Part shown: positions 33,785 to 42,979 of the stretch, piece after piece
How positions within the stretch are numbered: position 1 is the first letter of the stretch
How the letters are laid out: each line of letters starts with the position of its first letter
Source: DASRHK01 sp963776465
Lineage (GTDB): Bacteria; Pseudomonadota; Gammaproteobacteria; Nevskiales; Nevskiaceae
Assembly: GCA_963776465.1 (NCBI GenBank)
Contig: CAVZMV010000001.1
Coordinates: 310,001 to 374,000, forward strand
Length of the DNA: 64,000 nt
Direction: 5' to 3'
Translations under genes and position numbers: made by a program
The notes under the pieces: model-generated
Database searches by the model: none
What the model was told of the DNA's origin: nothing
Seen by the model: only the letters and a program-made list of their open reading frames with translations

Positions 33785-35927
33785 GTGAAAAATCATCAGC
33801 GCCTGCTGGCCGCAGGCTTGTTCTGCTCGTTTGCGCCGATGGCGATCGCCGCCGACGACGACGCTTCCGCCGTCGAGCTCGAGCAGATGCAGATCACCGC
33901 CACGCGCGAGCCCGAGCCGGCCGATCGCGTGCCTGCCTCGATCACCATCGTCACCGGCGCCGAGCTGCGCGCCCGCGGCGCCAACGACCTGCGCACCGCG
34001 CTGTCGCTGGTGGCCGGCGTCGAAGGCACGCCCGGCGGCGACGGCGGCCCCGGCGGCTCCGTGCCCGCGCTGTGGGGCCTGCGTGAAGTCGACGCGTTCC
34101 TGCTGGTCGTGGACGGCGTGCCCTGGGGCGGCGCCTTCAACCCGCAGACCGCGCAGGTCGATCTCAACAACGTCGAGCGCATCGAGGTGCTGCGTGGCGC
34201 GGCGCCGGTGATGTACGGCGCGACCTCGTTCAACGGCGTCATCCACATCATCCACTACGCCGCGGGCGAGAGCCCGACGCTGATCAGCGCCGGCGGCGGC
34301 AGCTACGGCAGCGTGTTCGGCACCGGCACCACCAGCTTGCCGGCCATCGGCGGATTCAAGCAGTCGATCGCGGCCACGATCGAGAAGCGCGGCTTCAGCG
34401 TCGACCGCGAGGACTTCCAGCGCTACCACCTGCTCTACCGCGGCGGCGCGGACCTGGGCTTCGGACGCTTCCGCCTCGACGGCGACGTCACCGTGCTGCC
34501 GCAGGCGCCGGACAACGTCACCTTCCGCAACGGCGCCAACCTGCGCACCGACCTGTTCTCCGCAGACGTCAACCACAACCCGTCGGACGCCAAGCTCGAC
34601 CAGGACCGGTTCCACCTGGTCGCGGGCCTGGACGTCGACGCCGGCATCGGCGAGTGGGGCACGACGCTCTCGTTCACGCGCACGTTCGACGACATCATCC
34701 GCGGCTTCCTGCGCGACTACGCGCCGGAGACCGGCGCAGAGGCCGGCGACGAGGAGAAGCCGGACGACTTCGACGCCGACGGCTATAGCCAGAAGCGCCA
34801 GTTCACCGACATCTACTTCGACACGCATCTGACGACCAAGCTCGGCGACGCCGTCACCTGGACTACGGGCGTGGACTACCTCTACGGCAAGGGCAAGCAG
34901 AACGCCGTCAACTTCGGCTACTTCGTGAGCCTCGACGGCGAGGACGCGCCTGCGGGCAGCGACCAGCACGCCGACGAGCTGGTGCGCTCGGAGAACGAGC
35001 GCAACTTCGCCGGTCTCTACACACAGGTCGACTGGCGGGTGCTGCCGAGCGTGGACGTGCTCGCCGGCGTGCGCCTGAACCACACGCGCGAGGAGACCGT
35101 CGGACAGGAGACGCTGAACGACGAGGACCAGAACGACGTGCAGCCGGAGAACTCCGACGAGCGCACCAAGACCCGCGTCAGCGGCGTCGTCGGCGCAACC
35201 TGGACCGCCTTCCGCGAAGGCGGCAACCACCTCGCGGTCTATGCCGACTATCGCAACACCTACAAGCCGCTGGCGGTGGACTTCGGTCCCGAGGCCGAGG
35301 TCGACATCCTGCAGCCGGAGACGTCGAGCAGCTACGAGGCCGGCATCAAGGGCGCGGCGCTCGACGGCCGCTACGAGTACAACGCCAGCGTGTTCCAGCT
35401 GGACTTCCGCAACCTGAAGACGCCCGACGAGAACGGCAACAACGTGAACGCGGGCAAGACCAAGTTCAAGGGCGCGGAGATCGAGGTGCGCTACACGGTG
35501 ATCGACAACCTCAAGCTCGCGGGCAGCTACTCGGTACCACGACTCACGCTTCGTGGAGTTCCGCCGCGGGCCGGGGCCGAGCAACATCGTCAACGGCAAC
35601 CGCTTCGAGCTTTCGCCCTATCACCTGGCCGCGGTCGGCCTGCTCTACACGCCGCCGCAGGGCTTCAACGCGACGTTCGTCGGCAATTACACCGGCGAGC
35701 GCAAGCTGAACAAGTCCAACAGCCTGTCCAAGGGCGGCTTCACGACGATCGACGCCGGCATCGGCTACAACTTTGGCCGCGTCGGCCTGCACGTGAACGG
35801 CTACAACCTGACGGATCGTCGCGATGCGATCGCCGAGAGCGAGCTGTCGGGAGAGATCTCCGGCGCGTCGAGCTACTACCTGCTGCCGTCGCGGCGGATC
35901 ATCGGCAGCGTGTCGGTGGCGCTGTAG
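33785..35927 (+). CDS. TonB-dependent receptor, apparent 1-base frameshift
   Basis: From GTG 33785 (preceded by GGGGGGAGA) a signal peptide ends AAGLFCSFAPMAIA-A. The plug domain has ITATREPEPADRVPASITIVTG, DLRTALSLVAGVEG and VERIEVLRGAAPVMYGATSFNGVIHI. A 22-strand-type barrel follows. At about 35533 the frame breaks: reading GGTACC as GTACC (one G/C of GGTAC removed) gives GSYSYHDSRFVEFRRG and joins the last 125 aa, ending in a barrel terminal strand (IIGSVSVAL). The repaired length is 713 aa. The ligand is unknown, and control by the adjacent two-component system is likely. I judge it intact. Confidence 0.87.
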
Positions 35928-35932
35928 TACTT

Positions 35933-36034
35933 GTCACACGGATAGGTCCGTCGGGGGACGACTTAAAAGCTCCGTCAGCCTCGGGTGGCGCCGTCCCTGG
36001 CGCCACACGCCCCCGTCGAACCTATCCGCGTGAC
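35933..36034. repeat. palindromic element B2
   Basis: Arms GTCACACGGATAGGTC... / ...ACCTATCCGCGTGAC enclose the same approx. 60-bp core as B1. It lies between the convergent TonB receptor and DAHP synthase genes. The right arm contributes the last codons and TAG stop of the synthase. Confidence 0.85.
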
Positions 36035-37389
36035 GCGGCGCTGGGCACGTTCGACAGCTGCACGATCTTGAGCGCGAGCTCCAGCGCCTGCTCGTAGTTG
36101 AGGCGCGGGTCGACGGTGGAGCGATAGTCGCGCTCGAGGTCTTTCTCGACGAGGTCGCGCGCGCCGCCGAGGCACTCGGTGACGTTCTCGCCCGTCAGCT
36201 CCAGGTGCACGCCGCCGAGGTACGTGTCGCAGGCGCGATGGATCTCGAAGGCTTGTGACAGCTCGGATGAGATGTCGTCGAAGCGGCGCGTCTTGATGCC
36301 CGAGGCGGTGGCGTGGGTGTTGCCGTGCATCGGGTCGCAGATCCACAGCACGCGCTTGCCTGACTTCTTCACCGCCTCGACCAGCCGCGGCAGCTCGGCG
36401 CCGATCTTGCCTGCGCCCATGCGATGGATCAGCGTGAGGCGCCCGGGCTCGTCCTGCGGATCGAGCACGCGACAAAGCTCGAGCACGTGCTCCGTGGACA
36501 TGCCCGCTCCAACCTTCACGCCGATCGGATTGCGGATGCCGCGGCAATACTCGACGTGCGCGCCCTTGAGGTCGGCGGTGCGCATGCCGATCCACGGGAA
36601 GTGCGTCGACAGGTTGTACCAGCCCGGGTTGCGCGGCACCTGCCGCGTCTGCGCCTGCTCGTACCACAGCAGCAGCGCCTCGTGCGCGGTGAAGAAGTCC
36701 ACGCGCGAGAACTCGTGGATCGGCGTGCCGGTGAGCGTTTCCATGAAGCGCACCGAGTCGCCGATCGCGTCGACGCGCTTCTGATAGTCGGCGGCCAGCG
36801 GCGAATGCCGGACCCAGTCGAGGTCCCAGTACTCCGGGTGATGCAGGTCGGCGAAGCCGCCGTCGATCAGGCCGCGCACGAAGTTGATCGTCATCGCCGA
36901 GCGCGCGTGCCCTTCGATCAGCCGCTCCGGATCCGGCGTGCGCGCCTGCGTGGTGAATTCCGGGCCGTTGACGAGATCGCCGCGATACGCGGGCAGCGTC
37001 GTGCCGTTGCGCGTCTCGGTGTCGGTCGAGCGCGGCTTGGCGTACTGGCCGGCGAAGCGGCCGACGCGCAGCACCGGCTTCTTCATGCCGTGCACCAGCG
37101 CCAGCGACATCTGCAGGAGAACCTTCAGCCGATTGGTGATGATCTCGGGCCGGCAGTCGGCGAACGACTCGGCGCAGTCGCCGCCCTGCAGCACGAAGCG
37201 GCGTCCGAGCTGCGCCTCGGCCAGCGACTCGCGCAGCGCGTTGACTTCCCAGGACGTGACCAGCGGCGGCAGATGGCCAAGCCGCACTAGCGCCGCCTTC
37301 AAGGCGGACGCGTCGGGATACGTAGGCTGCTGCACCGCGGGCTTTTCCTGCCAGCTGCCGGGGTGCCAGTTTTTCGAGGCGTCGTTCAT
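36022..37389 (-). CDS. class II 3-deoxy-7-phosphoheptulonate (DAHP) synthase
   Basis: 455 aa from ATG 37389. Plant-type (AroA-II) DAHP synthase features are strung along the protein: WQEKPAVQQPTYPD, VLQGGDCAESF, RVGRFAGQYAKPRS, YRGDLVNG, HEALLLWYEQA, GIRNPIGVKVG, IHRMGAGKI and ICDPMHGNT. It catalyses the first step of the shikimate pathway from PEP and erythrose-4-phosphate. The stop lies inside repeat B2. It overlaps the MFS stop by 4 bases and is probably translated from the same mRNA. Confidence 0.96.
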   Translation of the reverse strand: MNDASKNWHPGSWQEKPAVQQPTYPDASALKAALVRLGHLPPLVTSWEVNALRESLAEAQLGRRFVLQGGDCAESFADCRPEIITNRLKVLLQMSLALVHGMKKPVLRVGRFAGQYAKPRSTDTETRNGTTLPAYRGDLVNGPEFTTQARTPDPERLIEGHARSAMTINFVRGLIDGGFADLHHPEYWDLDWVRHSPLAADYQKRVDAIGDSVRFMETLTGTPIHEFSRVDFFTAHEALLLWYEQAQTRQVPRNPGWYNLSTHFPWIGMRTADLKGAHVEYCRGIRNPIGVKVGAGMSTEHVLELCRVLDPQDEPGRLTLIHRMGAGKIGAELPRLVEAVKKSGKRVLWICDPMHGNTHATASGIKTRRFDDISSELSQAFEIHRACDTYLGGVHLELTGENVTECLGGARDLVEKDLERDYRSTVDPRLNYEQALELALKIVQLSNVPSAASRG

Positions 37390-38582
37390 GGGCGCGAAGT
37401 ATGACGGCGCAGGAACAACGAGGCTATCGTCGCCAGGCTGACGAATCCCGCCCCCGCCACAAACGTCGCCGACGGTCCGATGCGGCTCCACAGCACGCCG
37501 GCGATCGCGCTCGCCAGCAGCATGGCGATGCCGCTGGCCAGATAGAAGAGCCCGAAGGCCGTGCCTCTGCGCGCCGACGGCGCCGCGTCCGCGACCATCG
37601 CCGCGAGCAGACCCTGAGTGAACCCCATGTGCAGTCCCCAGAGCACGACGCCGGCGAGCAGCAGCGTCGGTCCATGTGCGGCGGCGAGCGCGACGTCGGA
37701 GACGATCAGCAGCACGAAGCCGATCGTCAGCAGCGTGTGACGGTCCGTGCGATCCGCAAGCTTGCCCACCGGATAGGCCGAGCCCGCGTAAGCGACGTTC
37801 ATGAGCACCATGACCACCGGCGCCATCGCCATAGACAGGCCGACGTCCTGCGCGCGCAGGATCAGGAACGCCTCGGAGAACCGCGCCAGCGTCATCGCGA
37901 AACCGACGCCGACGACGATCCAGTAGGCGCGGCTCATGTTGCCCAGCTCGCGCCAGCGCAGGCGCGGCCCGGCTGCACGCTCGATGCGCGGTGCGACCTC
38001 GCGCTCCTGCACGCCGAGCCACAGCACGATCACGCAGATCACCGCGGGCACGACCGCGATCCAGAACACGGCGCGGAAATTCCCGGCGAGCCACCACATA
38101 AGCAGCATTGCAGCGGCCGGCCCTGCGATGGCGCCCACGGTATCCAGCGCCTGGCGCAGGCCGTACGCAGCGCCGCGCTGGTCGGCGTGCGTGAGGTCGG
38201 CGATCAACGCATCACGCGGCGCGCCGCGGATCCCCTTCCCCGCCCGGTCCAGGAAACGCGCGGTGAACACCCAGGTCAGCGTCGTGGCCAGCGGGAACAG
38301 GGGCTTCGACAAGGCGGCCAGGCCGTAGCCCAGGAGCACCAATGGTTTTCGTCGGCCGATCGCGTCGCTGATCGCGCCGGAGAACATCTTGACGATCTGG
38401 GTGACGGCTTCGGCGCCGCCTTCGATCAGGCCGATCGCCACGGTGCTCGCACCGAGCACGGAAACCATGAAGAGCGGCAAGAGGGCATGGATCATCTCGG
38501 ACGAGGCGTCCATCAGCAGGCTGACGAGGCCCAGCGCCCAGATCGCGCGGGGCAGCTTGCGGCGGGATGTGACGGCGGTCAC
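37386..38582 (-). CDS. MFS transporter
   Basis: About 398 aa from GTG 38582; the frame is open to a TTG at 38618, but that would cover a heat-shock promoter. It has twelve hydrophobic segments, the loop 2-3 motif GAISDAIGRRKPLVLLGYGLA, and RFLDRAGKGIRGAPRDALIADL, a signature of the YfmO/fosmidomycin-resistance-like group of MFS drug exporters. The substrate is unknown. It is followed with an ATGA overlap by DAHP synthase. Confidence 0.88.
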   Translation of the reverse strand: MTAVTSRRKLPRAIWALGLVSLLMDASSEMIHALLPLFMVSVLGASTVAIGLIEGGAEAVTQIVKMFSGAISDAIGRRKPLVLLGYGLAALSKPLFPLATTLTWVFTARFLDRAGKGIRGAPRDALIADLTHADQRGAAYGLRQALDTVGAIAGPAAAMLLMWWLAGNFRAVFWIAVVPAVICVIVLWLGVQEREVAPRIERAAGPRLRWRELGNMSRAYWIVVGVGFAMTLARFSEAFLILRAQDVGLSMAMAPVVMVLMNVAYAGSAYPVGKLADRTDRHTLLTIGFVLLIVSDVALAAAHGPTLLLAGVVLWGLHMGFTQGLLAAMVADAAPSARRGTAFGLFYLASGIAMLLASAIAGVLWSRIGPSATFVAGAGFVSLATIASLFLRRHTSRP

Positions 38583-38592
38583 GTCAGGGGGT

Positions 38593-38621
38593 CTTGAACG
38601 AAAAAAGGCCGTCCCCAATTT
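38593..38621 (+). promoter_or_regulatory. sigma-32 type heat-shock promoter of hsp20
   Basis: CTTGAA (38593-38598), a 14-base spacer and CCCCAATTT (38613-38621) match the sigma-32 consensus CTTGAA-N13/14-CCCCATnT closely. It lies 55 bp before the hsp20 start, in the right orientation. Confidence 0.75.
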
Positions 38622-38676
38622 AACAGGCGTCGGGCGATGGCCCGCGAAACTTACGGATCATCTACAGGAGTCACCC

Positions 38677-39114
38677 ATGACACTCTTACGCTATCAGCCC
38701 TGGGGCTTGCACCAGGACCTCTGGAACGAAGTGAACAAAGCCTTCGACCGCGCCACCAACAGCGACGCCACCTCCGCCGCCACCGCCGACTGGGCCCCCG
38801 CCGTCGACATCGAGGAGCACGCCGACAAGTTCGTGCTCTACGCCGACGTCCCGGGCGTGGACCCTGCCAGCATCGAGCTCACCCTCGAGAAGGGCGTGCT
38901 GACGGTCTCCGGCACGCGTGAGAAGCGCGTCGAGCAGAAGGAAGTGCAGAGCCGCCGCGAAGAGCGCGTCTCCGGCCGCTTCTTCCGCCGCTTCTCGCTG
39001 CCGGACACGGTCGACACCGACTCGGTGAAGGCTTCCGGCAAGCACGGCGTGCTGGAGATCGTGATCTCCAAGCGGCCGGCGAGCCAGCCGCGCCGCATCA
39101 CGGTGACGCACTGA
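38677..39114 (+). CDS. Hsp20 / alpha-crystallin small heat-shock protein
   Basis: 145 aa from ATG 38677 with ACAGGAG upstream. The alpha-crystallin domain runs from ADWAPAVDIEEHADKFVLYADVPG to the ISGTREK-type GVLTVSGTREKR and GVLEIVISKR strands. The N-terminus (LLRYQPWGLHQDLWNEVNKAF) is typical. It is an ATP-independent chaperone holding unfolding proteins. A sigma-32-like promoter precedes it and a strong terminator follows. Confidence 0.96.
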   Translation: MTLLRYQPWGLHQDLWNEVNKAFDRATNSDATSAATADWAPAVDIEEHADKFVLYADVPGVDPASIELTLEKGVLTVSGTREKRVEQKEVQSRREERVSGRFFRRFSLPDTVDTDSVKASGKHGVLEIVISKRPASQPRRITVTH

Positions 39115-39127
39115 AGTTGGACGGTGT

Positions 39128-39182
39128 TGTAGGAGCGGCCGTTGGCCGCGACCGAGGTCGGGGCTGACAGCCCCTCCTACAA
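39128..39182. repeat. REP-like palindrome C1
   Basis: TTGTAGGAGCGGCC at the left and GCCCCTCCTACAA at the right frame inner complementary blocks (GGCCGTTGGCC; GGTCGGGGCTGACAGCCCC). It is the same family as the copies at 44136 and 49070 (GTAGGAG...CTCCTAC). Confidence 0.8.
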
Positions 39183-39190
39183 AAAATAAA

Positions 39191-39217
39191 CGGGGCGCCG
39201 AAGCGCCCCGTTTTTTT
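39191..39217. terminator. bidirectional intrinsic terminator after hsp20
   Basis: Stem CGGGGCGC / GCGCCCCG with loop CGAA, then seven Ts on the plus strand and an A-rich stretch on the left, serves hsp20 and the convergent M6 protease gene, whose stop codon lies inside the T-run. Confidence 0.9.
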
Positions 39218-42200
39218 ATGCCCGCGCACGTCGTCGCCACATCGCAGCGCCGAACCCGATCAGCATCAGCGGCCAGCCGAGCGCGCCGCCGAATCGCTTC
39301 TCGGTGCCCGCCGCTCCACCGCCGGACGAAGGCGGCGTCACCGGCGGCACCACCGGGATCGTCGACGCGACCGTCAGGTCGACCTGGTTGCTGTACGGGC
39401 TCGCGAGCTTCACGCCTGCGACGTCGTAGCGCGTGCGCACGCGGTAGCAGAACCCGCCGACCGGATGGCCGGCGAAGTCGTGCGACGTCGCATCGCCCGT
39501 CGCCACTTCCGACCAGTTGGAGTTGGTTACCGCGATGTTGTCGATATACCAGCCCGCTGGCGCGCCGACGGTGTACGCATCGCTGGTCATGCGGAAGCGC
39601 AGCAGCACGGACTGGCCGCTGAACTCACTGAGATCCACGACGCGCTCGCCGACGAACACGTCGTTGGGCAGCGAGCCCGGTCCCGAATAGGAGGCCAGCG
39701 TCTTGAAGCTGGAGCCACCGTCGGTGCTCGCCTCGACGTAGCCGAAGTCGTACCCGGCCTCCAGGCCCTGGCGCGTGGTGAAGCGCAGCGTCGAGGAATA
39801 GCCCTGCGGGATCTCGATCGGCTGCGTGGCCGTGAGCGACTCGTCCTGGTTCACCAGATCCGCGATGTAGTAAGCACTGCTGCCGCCGCTTGGCCGCGAG
39901 GTCCATTGCGCGCTGCCGCTCCACTGGCTGTTGCTGCCGGACACCAGTTGCTCCTCGGCGTCGTCGACGTAGCCCGGCGTGCAGCTCGCGGATTCCTCGA
40001 GCGTGTCGGGACCGGCCGCGCGATCGGGCCGCGTCCAGGTCAGCGTGTAGGCGCCGTCCGTATCGGGCCCTTCGTAACCCTCGCCGATCGACAGCTGCGG
40101 CGGCACCACCTCGAGCGTGCAGTCCGGATACACGTCCGCAATGATCGTCGCGGTCGCGGGCTCGGCCGGAATGCTGCCGTCGCCGGACAGGCCGGTGATG
40201 TCCGTCACCGTGAACTTCAGGTACGGCGGCAGCTTCCAAAGTCCGCCCTCTATCTCCGGCGCAGGGTAGTTGTCGATGTGCGTGCAGCCGTTGAAGGTCG
40301 GGCGCGACAGATTGAACGCCGCGTCCGACAGGTCCGGCGCGTCGTTGCCCGGATCGGGATTGGCATCGACCGGCGACTGGCTCGGATGGTCTGCGGAGGT
40401 GGTGTTGCCGTAACCGTGCGCGCGGTCCGTGTACATCATGTACACGCCCGGCTGCCAGCCCGGCGAGCCGCGCTCGCTCTGCTGCTTGCCGTCGAAGTCG
40501 TTGTTGATGCGGTCGCGCAGCTCCAGGAAGTACGCGTGCTCGATCGGCACGCCGTCCTCGGTGCTCGCGCGCACCCAGCCCTTGGGGAACAGCCGGTCGT
40601 CCTCGTCGCTGGCCTCGAAGTCGCTGGTGTAGATCACGCGCTCGTCGGCGCTGATCGACAGGTCGTCGATGAGCCAGCCGCGCTTGGTGGTGTTGGCGTC
40701 CGTGTAGTAGCTGAAGCGCAGCGTGATGTTCTTGCCCTTGTAGGGCGTCAGGTCGAAGGCGTCGTCGATGAACTGCGCGGGCGGATACGTGACCGCGCCC
40801 AGGCCGCCCAGGCCGGTGGAGCGGTTCGGGTTGTCCTCGGTGTTGGGGCCGGCGCCGGACACGCCGGTGATGCCGTTGCCCCAGGTGGCGTAGCACTCGA
40901 CCATGTTCGGGTTGAAGCCCTGGATCGTGGTCTGGTTCTTCGAGGGCAGCGTCGCCCAGGTCGCACCGCCGTCGTCGGACACCATGACGAAGCCGTAATC
41001 CCAGTCCCACTCCATCTCGTAGAGCGTCTTGAAGGAGAGCGTCACGGTGCTGGCGTCGGCGTACTGCTGCAGGTCCGGCAGGTAGACGTCGAGGTTGTGG
41101 CCGTTGAGCGGCGGGCAGCCGAAGTCGTCGCCCGCGCCCGAGTACCACGCATGCGTCCCGGATGGAACCGACTCCGCGACCTTCGCCGTCGGCAGGTCCA
41201 GGCGGTACGCGTCGGAATTGTGGATGCCCGATCCGGTGAGCACGTACGGCGTGCCGTCGGGGCGCGTCCAGTGGATCTCGCCGGTGTCGAACTTGCTCTC
41301 GCGCAGCGTGATCTCGCCCGAGGTCAGCGGTCGCGGGACGACCCAGCCGAGCGACTGGCGGCCGTAGACGTCCATGTACTGGAAGTAGTCCGACGCCATC
41401 AGCATCCAGCCGCCGTAGGCCTCGTAGGTCGTCGAGTAGAAGTCCGGCAGGCCCAGCGAATGGCCGTACTCGTGCGCCACCACCGACACGTGCTCGTTGG
41501 CGTCCTCGGGGTTCACGTTGTACGGGCCGACGCGCACGAACACCGGCAAGGCGGTCGCGTCGGTGGTCATCAGCGTGCGGCTGTCGTCCGTGTAGTACAT
41601 CGGACGGCCGAAGTGATCCTTGAGCTGGTCGTTGGAGACGTAGCCGGTCTGGCCCTCGGCGTCGGTGAAGTAGAAGCGGATGTCGGACTTGTGCGGCCAG
41701 ACGTTGTTGGGGCCGGTGGGATCCAGGCAGCCGTGTCCGCCGCAGCCGGCGAACATCAGGTTGAAGAAGTCGACCACGCCGTCCTTGTCGGTGTCGTAGT
41801 CGCTGTAGTCGATGTCCGGGTCGGCGAGCGAGGCGGCGTCGTAGACAATCTTGGCGATCGGCCCGCAGCCATCGTCGATACCCGCCAGCGGCGTCGCGCC
41901 CGAGGCGATGTTCTGGCCGCCGGGATCGGAGCCGTAGTAGCCCTGCGTGCCGGGCAGCAGGTACCAGCCGTTCTCGATGCGGTTGGCATACAGCGGCGTG
42001 CCGTGCGCCTGCGCGATGGTCACGCCACTGCAGAAGCCGGTCGGCTGAAGCGTGGAGAACTTGTGCACGTAGTCCGCAGCGAACGGCACCGTGCCGCTGC
42101 CCATCGGCGGGCTGACGGTGCCGATCGGATAGAGCTGGCCGAACGACATGTCCTGGTAGAGCTGCCAGAGCGAGGTGCCGGTCGTCTGCGAGTTGATCTT

Positions 42201-42848
42201 CTCGTCGAGCGTCTCGGCGGTGTGCGCGCCGACGCATTCGGGCAGCGGCGTGCCCGGCCCGGTGCAATGCTTGATGTCCTGGTATTGCACCATCACCACC
42301 GGGAACGGCCGGTCGCCGTAGCGCGCCGTCTCCAGCGTCGTGACCTTGGGGCCGTGCGTGCGCGCCGCCACCGGCGACTGCCCGCTGACGGCAACGGTGA
42401 CGTCGGCCGAGATGTCCTTCCAGACGACCTCAGGATCTTCCGCCAGCGACTTGCCGCGCGCCTCGACGATGATCTTGCCCACGGCGTTGGCGTCCTGCGC
42501 CGGCAGGTTGAACACCAGCGGCGAGCCCGCCACGCCGGTACCACTCGCCGGCGGCGGCGTCGCCTGCTCGAACACCGACGCCGGATGCAGCGTCACGCTG
42601 ATCGTGGACGCGGGAGCGCCGGATTCGCCGGCCGAGTAGCTCAGCACCAGGGGAAAGCTGCCGCCGGGAAGCACCCAGCCGCCCGAGGTGAAGACCTTGG
42701 CGGTGACGGTGAGGCCGCCACTGGTGACGGTGTTGGACACGACCGCGAACGGCGGCTGACCGGCCTTGGCCATGATGGCCACGGCGGTGACGAACGAAAA
42801 AAGGAAAAGCGCGCCGGCGACGCCGGCGAGGCGGTGATTACGAGACAT
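39216..42848 (-). CDS. secreted M6-family metalloprotease with C-terminal sorting tail
   Basis: 1210 aa from ATG 42848. A signal peptide (GALFLFSFVTAVAIMAKAG) precedes an N-terminal beta domain. The catalytic region has VVAHEYGHSLGLPDFYS (HExxHxxGxxD), as in immune inhibitor A proteases, and calcium-like loops (DYDTDKDGVVDFFN). Two MAM/jelly-roll-like repeats each contain WYIDNIAV- or WLIDDLSI-type strands. The tail has a Gly/Ser/Pro linker, then FGGALGWPLMLIGFGAAMWRRRARA, a GlyGly-CTERM-like sorting signal of the type processed by rhombosortase (inference). It is probably an exported, surface-processed protease. Confidence 0.9.
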   Translation of the reverse strand: MSRNHRLAGVAGALFLFSFVTAVAIMAKAGQPPFAVVSNTVTSGGLTVTAKVFTSGGWVLPGGSFPLVLSYSAGESGAPASTISVTLHPASVFEQATPPPASGTGVAGSPLVFNLPAQDANAVGKIIVEARGKSLAEDPEVVWKDISADVTVAVSGQSPVAARTHGPKVTTLETARYGDRPFPVVMVQYQDIKHCTGPGTPLPECVGAHTAETLDEKINSQTTGTSLWQLYQDMSFGQLYPIGTVSPPMGSGTVPFAADYVHKFSTLQPTGFCSGVTIAQAHGTPLYANRIENGWYLLPGTQGYYGSDPGGQNIASGATPLAGIDDGCGPIAKIVYDAASLADPDIDYSDYDTDKDGVVDFFNLMFAGCGGHGCLDPTGPNNVWPHKSDIRFYFTDAEGQTGYVSNDQLKDHFGRPMYYTDDSRTLMTTDATALPVFVRVGPYNVNPEDANEHVSVVAHEYGHSLGLPDFYSTTYEAYGGWMLMASDYFQYMDVYGRQSLGWVVPRPLTSGEITLRESKFDTGEIHWTRPDGTPYVLTGSGIHNSDAYRLDLPTAKVAESVPSGTHAWYSGAGDDFGCPPLNGHNLDVYLPDLQQYADASTVTLSFKTLYEMEWDWDYGFVMVSDDGGATWATLPSKNQTTIQGFNPNMVECYATWGNGITGVSGAGPNTEDNPNRSTGLGGLGAVTYPPAQFIDDAFDLTPYKGKNITLRFSYYTDANTTKRGWLIDDLSISADERVIYTSDFEASDEDDRLFPKGWVRASTEDGVPIEHAYFLELRDRINNDFDGKQQSERGSPGWQPGVYMMYTDRAHGYGNTTSADHPSQSPVDANPDPGNDAPDLSDAAFNLSRPTFNGCTHIDNYPAPEIEGGLWKLPPYLKFTVTDITGLSGDGSIPAEPATATIIADVYPDCTLEVVPPQLSIGEGYEGPDTDGAYTLTWTRPDRAAGPDTLEESASCTPGYVDDAEEQLVSGSNSQWSGSAQWTSRPSGGSSAYYIADLVNQDESLTATQPIEIPQGYSSTLRFTTRQGLEAGYDFGYVEASTDGGSSFKTLASYSGPGSLPNDVFVGERVVDLSEFSGQSVLLRFRMTSDAYTVGAPAGWYIDNIAVTNSNWSEVATGDATSHDFAGHPVGGFCYRVRTRYDVAGVKLASPYSNQVDLTVASTIPVVPPVTPPSSGGGAAGTEKRFGGALGWPLMLIGFGAAMWRRRARA

Positions 42849-42940
42849 GACCCCGGACTCCCTCTGGATTGAATATGCCGGATCGGTGTCCGGCTTATCC
42901 CGCGTTGCGGTTGGCGCAATCGTACGCGAGAAGCCCGGGT

Positions 42941-42970
42941 CTTGCATCGGCGCGCGCGAAGCCCCATCTT
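42941..42970 (+). promoter_or_regulatory. possible sigma-32 promoter of the J-protein gene
   Basis: CTTGCA (42941) and CCCCATCTT (42962) resemble sigma-32 boxes, with a 15-base spacer. The start of transcription would fall within a few bases of the ATG at 42980, giving a nearly leaderless mRNA. Confidence 0.4.
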
Positions 42971-42979
42971 TCCGGGGCA

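Noticed and set aside
39465..42872. 1135-aa plus-strand ORF opposite the M6 protease
   Set aside because: It is a shadow of a high-GC gene: composition dominated by Arg, Val, Ala and His, with no domain, while the minus strand has a full protease with motifs.
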